DNA of 64,000 nucleotides, from assembly GCF_000280495.2 (NCBI RefSeq), contig NZ_CP018016.1:2852001-2916000 (forward strand), given 5' to 3'. This DNA comes from Kosakonia radicincitans DSM 16656. GTDB lineage: Bacteria > Pseudomonadota > Gammaproteobacteria > Enterobacterales > Enterobacteriaceae. Position 1 is the stretch's first letter, and every line of letters begins with the position of its first letter. A program made the translations under genes and the position numbers. The notes below the pieces were generated by a model. That model saw only the letters and a list, made by a program, of their open reading frames with translations, was not told where the DNA came from and did no database searches. This document shows positions 36,936 through 45,876 of this stretch, piece by piece.

Positions 36936-37880
36936 ATGAATAATACAGCATTACGCTACCGCGCGTTCGGAGAACCCTTAACCACGCTGTACGCCGAAAC
37001 CACCCCGCTACAGCCCTGCGCGCCGGGCATGCTTCGCGTCAGAATGTTACTGGCGCCGGTCAATGCCTCGGATCTGATCCCGATTACCGGAGCCTACAGC
37101 CACCGCATTATCCTGCCCGCGATTGCCGGGTATGAAGGCGTCGGCGTGGTCAGCGAAACCACGCCAGAAACCGCGCATTTACAGGGAAAACGCGTGCTGC
37201 CCTTACTCGGCCAGGGCACCTGGCAGCAGTATGTTGACTGCCCGGCGGAACTGGCCGTGCCGGTTCCCGATGATATCGACGATGCCCTTGCCGCCCGCGC
37301 GTATATTAATCCACTGGCCGCGCAGATGATGCTGACGCACTACCCACCGCAAGGCCAGCATGTGATAGTGACCGCCGCCGGTTCCGAATGCGCAGGCTAC
37401 CTCGCGCAGTGGGCCAGACAAAGTGGAGCGAAAAGCGTGACCGGGATTTATCGCTCCGCCATTCACGCCAGCAGGCTGGCCGCAGGCGGCGTGATCCCGC
37501 TTTCTGAAACGGACAGCGCCGCCATTCGCCAGGCGGCGGCGAAAGCGGGTGTAGTGTATGACGCCACCGGCGGCGATTTGGCCGGGCTGTTATTGCAGGC
37601 GTTGCCGACCGACGCGCAGTTTATCAGCTACGGCCTGCTCTCCGGGCAACCGTTCGGCATCCAGCGCCGCCTGCCGGTGGTGCACTGGTTTCACATCCGT
37701 AACCATCTCGACTCGCTTTCCGCCAGCGCGTGGCAGCAGACGTTTAGCGATATCTGGACGCGGCTGCGCAAAAATCCGCCCGCTGATGTCACGCTGTTCC
37801 CGTTTGCCGACTGGCAACAGGCAATCGCGTTTTATCACCAGCCGGGCCGGATAACGAAACCGCTGTTGTCGATGCGCTGA
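36936..37880 (+). CDS. MDR-family NAD(P)H-dependent oxidoreductase (quinone reductase-like)
   Basis: A 314-residue medium-chain dehydrogenase/reductase without the catalytic zinc Cys pattern, as in quinone oxidoreductases and mitochondrial trans-2-enoyl reductase (MECR/ETR). The GroES-like domain reads RMLLAPVNASDLIPITGAYS, then PAIAGYEGVGVVSE. The Rossmann part has HVIVTAAGSECAGYLAQWAR, whose glycine pattern is looser than the usual GXGXXG, and VVYDATGGDLAGLLLQALPT. The reaction is an NAD(P)H-linked reduction of a conjugated carbonyl or acyl compound; the substrate is unknown. An ATG at 36909 is in frame, but it would leave only 17 bases to the bla start and has no ribosome-binding site. The ATG at 36936 fits family starts better. 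Confidence 0.82.
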   Translation: MNNTALRYRAFGEPLTTLYAETTPLQPCAPGMLRVRMLLAPVNASDLIPITGAYSHRIILPAIAGYEGVGVVSETTPETAHLQGKRVLPLLGQGTWQQYVDCPAELAVPVPDDIDDALAARAYINPLAAQMMLTHYPPQGQHVIVTAAGSECAGYLAQWARQSGAKSVTGIYRSAIHASRLAAGGVIPLSETDSAAIRQAAAKAGVVYDATGGDLAGLLLQALPTDAQFISYGLLSGQPFGIQRRLPVVHWFHIRNHLDSLSASAWQQTFSDIWTRLRKNPPADVTLFPFADWQQAIAFYHQPGRITKPLLSMR

Positions 37881-37881
37881 T

Positions 37882-38706
37882 TTATGTGCGATCTGCGGAG
37901 TACGCCAGCGCACGCTGGCCTTCAATTTCACGCAGCCGTGCGCCCAGCGTCGCCACTAAATGATCGTAAGCAATACTGCCGAGCGGCACCCGCAGCGGCG
38001 GGTTTTGCTGGTCGGCGACGGCGATAATCGCCTCTACCGTACGATCCGCATCGCCGGTAATGGCGAAATCACCGTTGGCAATGCCGCGCCGCACATCGCC
38101 TGCGGGTGTGGCATCATAAATCGCCAGCGGCCGGGCATGATCGAGGCCACCGCCAAAACCGGTTTGCGTCGGGCCGGGTTCGGCAATCACCACATCAATC
38201 GCAAAAGGTTTAACCTCCTGCGCCAGCGACTCAAGAAACCCTTCAATGCCCCATTTACTGGCGTGATAGAGGCTGAAATTGGGATAGGCCACCTGCCCGC
38301 CTTCTGATGAAACCTGCACAATTCGCCCGCCGCCCTGCGCCCGCAGCCACGGCAGCACCGCGCGCACCAGCTGAATTGAGCCGGTCAGATTGGTGGCGAT
38401 TTGCCGTTCGATCTGCGCATCGCTGACCTCTTCCGCCGCGCCAAACAACCCGTAACCGGCATTGCTCACCACCCGTTCAATTCTGCCGAGCGTGCTGAAG
38501 GCGCGCTCGATTTCCCCGCGCATCGCGGCGGTATCTGTCATGTCAAAACGGCAAAGATGCAACTGCCCGCCATACTGCGCCTGAAGATCGCTCAGCGCAT
38601 CAGCACGACGAACGCAGGCCACAACGCGGTCTCCGCGCGCCAGTAATTTTTGCGTCATCGATAAACCCAGCCCGGAAGACGCGCCGGTAATCAGCCATGT
38701 CAACAT
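37882..38706 (-). CDS. Short-chain dehydrogenase/reductase
   Basis: A 274-residue classical SDR. The cofactor motif TWLITGASSGLGLSMTQKLL (TGxxxGxG) is at residues 3-22. NAGYG follows at the end of strand 4, and the Ser-Tyr-Lys site appears as QVSSEGGQVAYPNFSLYHASKW. The Arg/Asp after strand 2 (RRADALSDL) hint at NADP(H) preference. The C-terminal part has AEPGPTQTGFGG. Its substrate is unknown. It is divergent from a LysR regulator that starts 98 bases away, the usual layout for a regulator controlling its neighbour. It ends one base after the MDR gene stop, convergently. Confidence 0.9.
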   Translation of the reverse strand: MLTWLITGASSGLGLSMTQKLLARGDRVVACVRRADALSDLQAQYGGQLHLCRFDMTDTAAMRGEIERAFSTLGRIERVVSNAGYGLFGAAEEVSDAQIERQIATNLTGSIQLVRAVLPWLRAQGGGRIVQVSSEGGQVAYPNFSLYHASKWGIEGFLESLAQEVKPFAIDVVIAEPGPTQTGFGGGLDHARPLAIYDATPAGDVRRGIANGDFAITGDADRTVEAIIAVADQQNPPLRVPLGSIAYDHLVATLGARLREIEGQRALAYSADRT

Positions 38707-38803
38707 AGTGACCTCCTGAAGTGAGTGAATCTGTAGCCTACCCCGTCGTCAGTGCTAGAATAAGACTCACCAATCGACATGAAGTGGTGCAAAAAATTCA
38801 ACA

Positions 38804-39694
38804 ATGAAAAATGTCAGCCTTAGCGATTTGAAAGCGTTTCTCCTTGTGGCCCGTTTGCAGAGTTTTCAGCAGGCAGCGGGCGAGCTGGGCGTTTCACGCT
38901 CGGCGCTCAGCCATGCCATGCGCGCGCTGGAAACCCGGCTGGGCGTCCGCTTGTTGCACCGCACGACCCGCAGCGTGTCGCTGACCCAGCAAGGCGCGGC
39001 TTTTCTGCAACGGCTCGATCCGTTGCTGAATGCGCTGGACGATGTGCTCGACAGCACCCGTTTTCAGCCGCAGGAGCTGCACGGTACGCTGCGCATCAAC
39101 GCCAATGAAGGCGGCGCGCGCTGGCTGTTACAGCATGTGGTGAGGGATTTTTTACGCGCGCATCCGCAGGTGGAGCTGGATCTGGTCACCGATGGCCGTC
39201 TGGTGGATATCGTTGCCGCCGGTTTCGACGCCGGAGTCCGGCTGGCGGAAGCGGTGCCGCGCGACATGATTGCCGTGCCGTTTGGCGGCGACATCCGCTT
39301 TATCACCATTGCTGCGCCCGGTTACCTTGAACAGGCAGGAACGCCGCAAACGCCGGAAGCGTTATTGCAGCACCGCTGCATCGCGCAGCGTCTGCCGGGC
39401 GGCAAACGCTATCGTTGGGAATTTATGCGCGACGATAAGCCGCTAACGCTGAATGTGCCCGGCACGCTGTGTCTGGACAACAGTGCGCTGATGGTGGAAG
39501 CGGTCGTGCTGGGACTGGGCATCGCCTATGTGCCGGAACCGTATGCCCGCCAGGCGCTCAACGACGGGCTGGCGGTGCAGGTTCTTGAAGCGTGGTGCCC
39601 GCCGATTGCGGGGTTGTGCCTTTACTACGCCAGCCACCGGCACGTTCCGGCGACGCTCAGGGCGTTTATAGCCGCAATACGTGCCGTGGCGTAA
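38804..39694 (+). CDS. LysR-family transcriptional regulator (divergent from SDR gene)
   Basis: A 296-residue LysR regulator. The N-terminal winged helix-turn-helix covers residues 4-62: LSDLKAFLLVARLQSFQQAA, SRSALSHAMRALETRLGVRL and HRTTRSVSLTQQG. The effector domain begins near residue 90 (GTLRINANEGGARWLL) and has the type of lobe seen in CrgA/DmlR-like members (PVELDLVTDGR-type, here VELDLVTDGRLVDIVAAGFD). The gene is divergent from the SDR. The 97-bp gap must hold both promoters. I infer it controls the SDR and perhaps itself. The effector is not identifiable. Confidence 0.9.
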   Translation: MKNVSLSDLKAFLLVARLQSFQQAAGELGVSRSALSHAMRALETRLGVRLLHRTTRSVSLTQQGAAFLQRLDPLLNALDDVLDSTRFQPQELHGTLRINANEGGARWLLQHVVRDFLRAHPQVELDLVTDGRLVDIVAAGFDAGVRLAEAVPRDMIAVPFGGDIRFITIAAPGYLEQAGTPQTPEALLQHRCIAQRLPGGKRYRWEFMRDDKPLTLNVPGTLCLDNSALMVEAVVLGLGIAYVPEPYARQALNDGLAVQVLEAWCPPIAGLCLYYASHRHVPATLRAFIAAIRAVA

Positions 39695-39707
39695 TCGCTT
39701 TTTTGAA

Positions 39708-40244
39708 TTAACCGAAGGAGTGTCCACCAATATTGAGTATTTTCACAATCCGCTCTTTTTCCTGAATCATAAAAAAAACACGGTCTTCGTCACTTAAGCG
39801 GATACTGAAGAGCTGGATACTTTTTTTCTGTTTGACCTGTTTATAACAAAATTTACTGCCCATCAATTTAGCGGCATCTCGCGGATGGTTTCCGGCACGA
39901 ATAAGCCGTCGCCACATATAATAGTTTTTCATATACAGCGGCTCAACGTGAATATGCTTGTTGAGACGGTATTTGTTCCTTGGCTCCGTTTCATCAACTA
40001 TCCATTTTTTAATTTCACTGATCGTATCTGATTTACTGACATGTTTTCGGTAATATTTAACAGAGCCGGATAATGAGGATTGTCGCGAAGATGACGGCGC
40101 TGTATATACTGAATGCGAAAAACTCGACATTGATTCAGCATTGTTTTCATCGGCAGTAAAATACTCGTCTTCGCTGGCGGTAAAGTACTCCGAATCTGAA
40201 ATAATACTCTCCAGATCGTCATCATTTAACTCAATCAAATACAT
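39708..40244 (-). CDS. Unknown protein with RelE/ParE-like C-terminal tail
   Basis: A 178-residue protein, more AT-rich than its neighbours. Residues 1-75 are acidic and Ser/Thr/Tyr-rich (LIELNDDDLESIISDSEYFT, SSFSHSVYTAPSSSRQSSLS) and look disordered. The C-terminal 50 residues read SIQLFSIRLSDEDRVFFMIQ then ERIVKILNIGGHSFG. That pattern (RLS..DRV.F.I...V.I...GGH) is shared by RelE/ParE/YoeB-type toxins. The start at 40244 has GAGG 6 bases upstream; an upstream ATG (40265) lacks one. No antitoxin-like small gene is adjacent. A long Ser-rich leader is unusual for a toxin and more like an exported effector. The function is not established. Confidence 0.7.
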   Translation of the reverse strand: MYLIELNDDDLESIISDSEYFTASEDEYFTADENNAESMSSFSHSVYTAPSSSRQSSLSGSVKYYRKHVSKSDTISEIKKWIVDETEPRNKYRLNKHIHVEPLYMKNYYMWRRLIRAGNHPRDAAKLMGSKFCYKQVKQKKSIQLFSIRLSDEDRVFFMIQEKERIVKILNIGGHSFG

Positions 40245-40519
40245 ATAAACCTCGGTACATTCCATTGTTAAAGGCGTTGCAACCAGATCTGCAACCTTAA
40301 GTATATTCTGAGCAAATACTAGCAATGGGGAGCAAAACCGGGCAAGGCGTTAATAATATTAAGACGCCGGAAGATGCGTTATCTCTCTTATTAAAATAAA
40401 AAAGATCGCTAAGCATCGCTCTCCGGGTGCATCTGCTACACCTGTATTCGCAAATTTCGTGCGTTTACCCGCGCCTGCCTGCCATACTTCGGGCTGCACA
40501 GAACCACACCGGAGGAGAG

Positions 40520-41248
40520 ATGCTGATTGCTCAGCTCAGTGATATTCACGCCGCGCCCGATAACGATAACCTCGCGCGACTGCATAATGCCATTGACTGG
40601 CTGCTCGCCCTGCAACCTGATTTGCTGGTGGTGAGCGGGGATTTAACCGATGATGGCTGGCACGAAGGCTATCTGGCGATTGCCGCAGAACTGCAACGGT
40701 TGTACTGCCGCACACACATTATCCCCGGCAATGCCGACGATAAAGCGGTGATGTGCGCCAGCCTGCCCGCCTTTATCCATCATCACGCCGCTGACGCAAT
40801 GCACTTTTGCCAGCAGCTTGACGGCGTGGCGGTCATTGGCCTGGATGTGACCGTCGCGGGCGAAATCCGGGGCGATATCCGCCCGCATCTGCCGTGGCTG
40901 AAAAGCGCTCTCGCCGCCAGCCCGCAACCGGCGCTGCTGTTTTTGCATCAGCACCTGTTCCCCAGCGGCATCGCACCGCTTGATGGCGCGATGTGCGATG
41001 GCGCAGAGGAACTGCGCCAGTTGCTTCACACCCTGCCGTTCCCGCCGCTGGCGCTGTGCAGCGGGCACGTTCACCGCCCGATGAGCGCTACCTTTGCCGG
41101 GATTCCGGCTTATATTTGCGGCTCCATCTGCCCGGCAAACCCGCTGATGCTGGATGCGCAACGCCTGCCGCCAGTGGGCGATCCGCCGGCACTGATGATC
41201 CATCAGATCTGCGAGCGCCGCCTGGTAAGCCATTTTGTTAGCGTTTAG
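40520..41248 (+). CDS. Calcineurin-like metallophosphoesterase (CpdA-like)
   Basis: A 242-residue metallophosphoesterase with all five family motifs: QLSDIHA (D-x-H), VVSGDLTDDGW (GD), IIPGNADD (GN, with D in place of the usual H), LFLHQHL (H) and CSGHVHRP (GHxH). The order and length fit the CpdA class of cyclic-nucleotide phosphodiesterases. The substrate cannot be stated. The open frame runs back to 40427, but GGAGGAG immediately before the ATG at 40520 and the conserved start MLIAQLSD fix the start. It is transcribed alone and converges on the DUF4365 gene. Confidence 0.88.
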   Translation: MLIAQLSDIHAAPDNDNLARLHNAIDWLLALQPDLLVVSGDLTDDGWHEGYLAIAAELQRLYCRTHIIPGNADDKAVMCASLPAFIHHHAADAMHFCQQLDGVAVIGLDVTVAGEIRGDIRPHLPWLKSALAASPQPALLFLHQHLFPSGIAPLDGAMCDGAEELRQLLHTLPFPPLALCSGHVHRPMSATFAGIPAYICGSICPANPLMLDAQRLPPVGDPPALMIHQICERRLVSHFVSV

Positions 41249-41249
41249 C

Positions 41250-41287
41250 GCCTGACCGCCGTCTCCGCAAACCGACAGCGGTCAGGC
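41250..41287. terminator. Hairpin between convergent metallophosphoesterase and DUF4365 genes
   Basis: GCCTGACCGC (41250-41259) pairs perfectly with GCGGTCAGGC (41278-41287) around an 18-base loop. It starts 2 bases after one stop codon and overlaps the other. There is no clear U-tract. It is a probable bidirectional terminator or pause site. Confidence 0.55.
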
Positions 41288-42499
41288 CAGCCCCACCTGC
41301 CATCCCTGCAAATCGCCTGCCGCTGAGGAAAAGAAGGTTTCCGGGCTGATAGCGTTGTTGCGGAAATGACTCACCAGCGCTGAGATCACTGCCGGGAGAA
41401 CGCGTTGGTATGTGAGATCGTGCCCCATTTCCGCCAGTATCGCGCCATAAAACCAAAAGGGGTTGTCCGGCAACGTCACTTTTTCCGCTGAAGCTGGCGC
41501 GTTGCGAACGGGCGAGAATTTTTTATAAAGCGCCAGCTCCTGATCCGCATCGAGATAGATCCGCGCGACCGGCGTGTTGACGCCATTACCCGGATAAGCA
41601 TCCAGCGCCATGCCAGCCGGGCGATGACGCCCAAGTCGTTGATAAATATGGTAATCAACAAAAGCTTTCAACGCTGTTGCTACCGGCTCCCAGTGACCTG
41701 AACTGATAAAACCCAGCCGGGTTAACCCTTCGGTAAATAGCAGCTCAATCCCGGACGATAACGCCTCTCGCTGCATGGTGAACCAGTCCATCGCCTGTTC
41801 ATACTCATTGCGCTTCTGCCGCTGTTCAACCGTCAGATTGCCGCTGTCGTAAAGTCCATTGAGTTCATTCAGGCAAAAATCTTCGACGGTAAAACCGATA
41901 TCGATATGAACATCACGTTTGCGGCTGTAAGCGAGCGAAATTTCTGAACATAAAACGGCAATCTCGTCATCCGGCAGATCGATGGCGTAGCTATCGTTTA
42001 ACGGCAGGATAAACGTGTCAGTGCTTTTGACGTCCATGCTCCTTTGTCGGGCAATCTTTTCAAGCTCGCCGCCAGTGTTATCCAGCGTTTTACTCTTCAG
42101 TACCTGGATATACGCCCCATTTGACGTCGGACGAGTGGCCTGTTGGGTTATCCATTCCCAGTAGCATTGGTTTGTTTCGGGATCGCACAGAATCAGAATC
42201 ACCGGCAACGAGTGTTCCCGCCAATAATTGATGTGCGGGGCTTTACAGTAAAAAGCCCAGCCATCGTCATTGGGGAATCTGAAATGAGAAGGACCGCACT
42301 TGATTTGCACGGCCAGCAGCTTACCTGACGCATACTTTACGCCATTTTCTGACGTCACGATTTCTATCTGGCCATCAATACCATAATCACGCGCGGTGGT
42401 TTCCCGAAATATATGCCCCAGCTTGAGCACCTTTTCTCTGACCATAAGAACACCCCGTTCTCCGGTTTCGTCAGTGGGTGGGACCTTCGGTAGTTCCAT
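41282..42499 (-). CDS. DUF4365 protein with PD-(D/E)XK nuclease-like N-terminus
   Basis: A 405-residue protein. The N-terminal 160 residues match DUF4365: GERGVLMVREKVLKLGHIFR, then RDYGIDGQIEIVTSENGVKY and GKLLAVQIKCGPSHF. The Asp ... Glu ... QIK arrangement is that of a PD-(D/E)XK nuclease core. FYCKAPHINYWREHSLPVIL follows. The C-terminal 240 residues are specific to this type and not recognised. Proteins with this domain occur in defence islands, so an anti-phage or abortive role is possible but not shown. No other defence gene is nearby. The start at 42499 has GAGG with 6-nt spacing; the ATG at 42511 lacks a site. Confidence 0.82.
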   Translation of the reverse strand: MELPKVPPTDETGERGVLMVREKVLKLGHIFRETTARDYGIDGQIEIVTSENGVKYASGKLLAVQIKCGPSHFRFPNDDGWAFYCKAPHINYWREHSLPVILILCDPETNQCYWEWITQQATRPTSNGAYIQVLKSKTLDNTGGELEKIARQRSMDVKSTDTFILPLNDSYAIDLPDDEIAVLCSEISLAYSRKRDVHIDIGFTVEDFCLNELNGLYDSGNLTVEQRQKRNEYEQAMDWFTMQREALSSGIELLFTEGLTRLGFISSGHWEPVATALKAFVDYHIYQRLGRHRPAGMALDAYPGNGVNTPVARIYLDADQELALYKKFSPVRNAPASAEKVTLPDNPFWFYGAILAEMGHDLTYQRVLPAVISALVSHFRNNAISPETFFSSAAGDLQGWQVGLA

Positions 42500-42844
42500 G
42501 CTGAACCTCATTTAATTTTACGGACATTTTATGTTTGACAGCTTACGCCTTCCCGTCGCCGCATACATCTATCAGATTCTGTAGCCCTGTTATTGACACA
42601 CTTGCAAATATTACCGTTGCGAAAATACTGATGAGAAAGCGCCGTTATTTGTTGACGTATACGCCTTTGCCATTTTGTTACTCACCATGCCAATAATCTT
42701 TTTAGGATTTTTTCAGGAAATAATATATTGCATTACCACTGAAATATTATAAAAAGAAAAGCGCCACTTTACGATTACTTTAATTACTGGCGGGATAAAG
42801 GAATAAATATCCCGTTCATCTTTACCCTACGGAGGAATAATTTA
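42500..42844. other. Divergent intergenic region (DUF4365 / KAS III)
   Basis: About 345 bases of AT-rich DNA between two divergent genes. It must contain both promoters. No operator, repeat or small gene with a convincing ribosome-binding site was seen. The KAS III ribosome-binding site (ACGGAGG) lies at its right end. Confidence 0.5.
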
Positions 42845-43885
42845 ATGAGCAACCATCCAAAATATACCTGCTCACCCGGTCACACACGTATTATCAGTAC
42901 CGGTGTTTATCTCCCGGAAGGCCGGATAAGTTCCCGGGAGCTGATGGAACAACTCGATTCACCACAGCGCTTCGGCCTGAATCGCAACTGGCTGGCGCGG
43001 CTGACCGGCGTGCGGGAGCGCTGCGTCGCCGATGATCATCTGCAACCCTCCGATCTGGCCGTACGTGCCGCGCGTGATGCGCTGGCGCATGCCGAAATCA
43101 AATTAGCCGATATTGACGCGTTGATTTTTGCCGGTGTATTTCGCGATTTCCACGAACCGGCAACCGCACATATTGTGGCGCATAAACTGGGCGCAAATAT
43201 TCCCACCGCGTTTGATGTCAGTAATGCCTGTCACAGTTTTGAAGATGCTCTGCATATTATGGATGCGCTCATTGCGGCGGGCCAGGTTAAATACGGCTTA
43301 ATTGTCACCGGTGAAACCAGCTATCGCATGCGGCATGAAGCAATAAACAGGTTGCAACAAACCACGGACCGCGAACTTTTTATGGAGCTTTGCGCAGGGT
43401 TAAATGTCGGTGATTGCGGTGCGGCAATGATCGTCGGGGCGAAAAAAGATCCGCATGTCGGCTTTATGGGATTTATGAAAGAATCCCGCTCGCACTATTA
43501 TCACTACAGCACCAGCGGCCCGGCCTGTTCCGATCATTTATTAAAGGTGTGGATGACGCCGCTGGTGGACGAAGCCATCAGCATGGGCGAAGCGATGTTT
43601 CCGGCGTTTATGGATCACCTCGGCTGGAGCCGCAACGACATTAAAGCCTGCGTTTCACACCAGGCCTCGACCTCGCAAATCCAGAGAATGGCCGGTTATA
43701 TGGATGTGGACCCGGCCCTGTTTGTGGAAACCATCAGCACCATGGGCAACCTGATCAGCGGCAACGCAACCGTTGGGCTGCACATACTGGCAGAGCGCCA
43801 GCAGCTTAAACCGGGTGACAAACTGGTTCTCGTCGGTGGCGGCAGCGGAATTGTTGGCAGCCATATGGGGCTAATCTGGGGATAA
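42845..43885 (+). CDS. 3-oxoacyl-ACP synthase III-like (KAS III/thiolase-fold) enzyme
   Basis: A 346-residue thiolase-superfamily condensing enzyme. FabH-like landmarks are GVYLPEGRISSRELM near the start, LARLTGVRERCVADD, the nucleophile Cys129 in FDVSNACHSFEDALH, the His in VSHQASTSQIQRMAG, and the Asn region GNLISGNATVGLHILAER with GGGSGIVGSHMGLIWG at the end. The catalytic triad Cys-His-Asn is kept. FabH proper is about 317 residues; the extra length and divergent loops point to a specialised KAS III-like enzyme rather than the housekeeping FabH. No acyl-carrier protein or fatty-acid gene is adjacent, so the acyl substrates are unknown. The cupin gene on the other strand converges on it. 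Confidence 0.85.
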   Translation: MSNHPKYTCSPGHTRIISTGVYLPEGRISSRELMEQLDSPQRFGLNRNWLARLTGVRERCVADDHLQPSDLAVRAARDALAHAEIKLADIDALIFAGVFRDFHEPATAHIVAHKLGANIPTAFDVSNACHSFEDALHIMDALIAAGQVKYGLIVTGETSYRMRHEAINRLQQTTDRELFMELCAGLNVGDCGAAMIVGAKKDPHVGFMGFMKESRSHYYHYSTSGPACSDHLLKVWMTPLVDEAISMGEAMFPAFMDHLGWSRNDIKACVSHQASTSQIQRMAGYMDVDPALFVETISTMGNLISGNATVGLHILAERQQLKPGDKLVLVGGGSGIVGSHMGLIWG

Positions 43886-43943
43886 TCGAATACACAGAAG
43901 TGCCGTTAAATCGCGCGCCGGGGCAAAACCTCCGGCGTTCGTT

Positions 43944-44441
43944 TTACTTTTCCCCTTCCCAGTAATCCACGCCCTCACCGCGAAAATCAACCCGGCGAAA
44001 ATCTTCCTTGCCGTTGATGCGCGCTCTGGCAAGGAATTTATCAGCGTCGGGGTATTCACAAATTTCCGGGCTTTCCATGGTGCTGATCGAGATATAGCGT
44101 AAAGGTTGATCGGACGTGTTGATAATCTGATGCGGCCATGCCTTTCCCGGTGGAATACAGATCATATCGCCCTCTTCAATCGCCCGCTCCTCATCGCCAA
44201 TGCGCAGTGTTCCACGCCCGTTCAGCACGATAAACATCTCTTCCTGCGCATGATGCAGATGAAACGGGCAGCAGCGTTTACCCGGCGGCAACGTATCGAT
44301 TGACGCGCCGAGCTTGCTGGCGGCGGTGCCTTTGGTCAGCGAACCGCCCAGGGATTCATACAGCGGCGGGCGAACAAAATGCTCCATCTCAAGGGTATTA
44401 AAGTTGCGGATGACAAACGGTATGGCGGTCTTCGCACTCAT
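43944..44441 (-). CDS. Cupin-domain protein
   Basis: A 165-residue single-cupin protein. The conserved metal-binding motif 1 reads CCPFHLHHAQEEMFIVLNGR (G(X)5HXH(X)3,4E type). Motif 2 reads GDMICIPPGKAWPHQIINTS. Two His and the Glu of motif 1 and the His of motif 2 are present, so metal binding is likely. The C-terminal DYWEGE tail is typical of this subfamily. The substrate is unknown; sugars and small acids are common in the family. It lies just downstream of the LysR gene on the same strand, 27 bases away, and may be cotranscribed with it. Confidence 0.85.
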   Translation of the reverse strand: MSAKTAIPFVIRNFNTLEMEHFVRPPLYESLGGSLTKGTAASKLGASIDTLPPGKRCCPFHLHHAQEEMFIVLNGRGTLRIGDEERAIEEGDMICIPPGKAWPHQIINTSDQPLRYISISTMESPEICEYPDADKFLARARINGKEDFRRVDFRGEGVDYWEGEK

Positions 44442-44468
44442 AAGCAGTTCCTGAAATAACGTGACATC

Positions 44469-45380
44469 TCAGTATTGGAACGACCCATTCTGCCTGTCAA
44501 TTTGTTCAGCCAGCATTTGATGGAAGATACGTGTCGCCATCGACAGTGTGCGCTGGCGCGGCAGGCAGAGATCCACTTTCACTGTGCCCATCAGCGGGTC
44601 CGCCAGCGGCACGGCGACAAAATCCTCGTGCCCGGTGGTGTCATTAACGTTCAGTTGCGGCAGGATCAACAGCGCCAGCCCTTGCCGCGCCAGCGCTTTC
44701 TGTACTTCCAGCGAACTGGCGATATAACACAAATCAAAATGCAGATTCTCGCGCCGGGCGGCGGATTCGAGCAGTTGCCGCACCGCATAGTTGGCAGGTG
44801 GAATAGCCAGCGGATGACGGGCAAGATCGGTGAGCGTCAGCAGGCTTTTCTTCGCCAGCGGATGATGTGCCGCCATCAACACTTTGTGCTGCAACGCGCA
44901 GTAGTGCGTCACCTGCAGCTCCGCGCTGACCGGCATATAAAACGCCAGCGCCACATCGGCATGACCGCTGATTAAATGTTCGGCGACATGCGGCGCACTG
45001 CCAATATCGATTTCAAACGAAACCGCAGGGTAACGCTGGCGAAAAGTACAGATAACCGGCGCGATAAAGGCGGCGATCAGGCTCTCTGCCGCGCAGATAC
45101 GCACCGTGCCGGACACCACACTTTGCGTACTGGAGATGCGCTCTTTTACCGCATCCAGTTCGCGTAAGGTGGCATCCACGGCCTGGGCGAGAAACTCCCC
45201 TTCCCTCGTCAGTTTGATACCGCGCGGCGTGCGCTCGATCAGCGGCGCGCCATAATGGTGTTCCAGAATATCGATTTGCCGCGTGACGGCGCCCGGCGCG
45301 ACAAACAATTTATCGGCGGCATCACGCAACGAACTGGATTTCGCTACCTGGCTAAAATAGCGCAGCGCGCGTAATTGCAT
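44469..45380 (-). CDS. LysR-family regulator divergent from the MHS transporter/amidase genes
   Basis: A 303-residue LysR regulator of the NAC/Cbl-like type. The helix-turn-helix covers residues 3-60: LRALRYFSQVAKSSSLRDAA, APGAVTRQIDILEHHYGAPL and ERTPRGIKLTREGE. The effector domain starts at about residue 92 (GTVRICAAESLIAAFIAPVI). It is divergent from an MHS transporter-amidase pair, with a 496-base gap, and the natural guess is that it controls them in response to an amide or carboxylic acid. The ligand is not known. The start MQLRALRYF is the first ATG in frame. Confidence 0.9.
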   Translation of the reverse strand: MQLRALRYFSQVAKSSSLRDAADKLFVAPGAVTRQIDILEHHYGAPLIERTPRGIKLTREGEFLAQAVDATLRELDAVKERISSTQSVVSGTVRICAAESLIAAFIAPVICTFRQRYPAVSFEIDIGSAPHVAEHLISGHADVALAFYMPVSAELQVTHYCALQHKVLMAAHHPLAKKSLLTLTDLARHPLAIPPANYAVRQLLESAARRENLHFDLCYIASSLEVQKALARQGLALLILPQLNVNDTTGHEDFVAVPLADPLMGTVKVDLCLPRQRTLSMATRIFHQMLAEQIDRQNGSFQY

Positions 45381-45876
45381 ATTTCTCCACCCTGTATTGC
45401 CGTTATTACCCCTTTTGTCACCTTATTACGCCGGTGTTCAGATTGACAAATCAGCGGGGCAATCCTTTATTTTTCCTCGCTGCTGCACTGTAAACAGGCA
45501 CGACGAACAATTATCGTGCAAAAACAGGATTGGTTTTTATCTTGCAGGGAGAAAAAACCGTTTAATAATCATCATGATGATATATCTTTTGCGAAAAATA
45601 TTTACGCACTGCTAACGAAATGAAAGCACAGTTTAAGTGCAGAGCCAGGAAAGTTATTTTCTGCCAGTCAATACAGATCGCCGGATAAAAACAAAAATAT
45701 CAGATAATTCAAAAAATTAGGGAAAGCAATACTATTTTCTTATTTATATTCCCCGCCCTCCAGTGAGCACATTTTTTACGCACTGCTCCTGCACAATTGT
45801 GATAGTGAACATTATCTGCGCTTGTTATATCTCAGCCATGTTGTTAATTCGTCTCAACCCCTGAGGAAGACTGTTT
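45381..45876. other. Intergenic region between LysR and MHS transporter genes
   Basis: About 496 bases, AT-rich from 45600 to 45780, holding the divergent promoters of the LysR and transporter genes. A TGTGA half-site occurs at 45798-45802 but lacks a good second half. I found no coding region or repeat. Confidence 0.45.

Noticed and set aside
45795..45815. CRP-like site upstream of the MHS transporter
   Set aside because: Only the TGTGA half-site matches; the second half (ACATT in place of TCACA) does not, so it is not reported as an operator.
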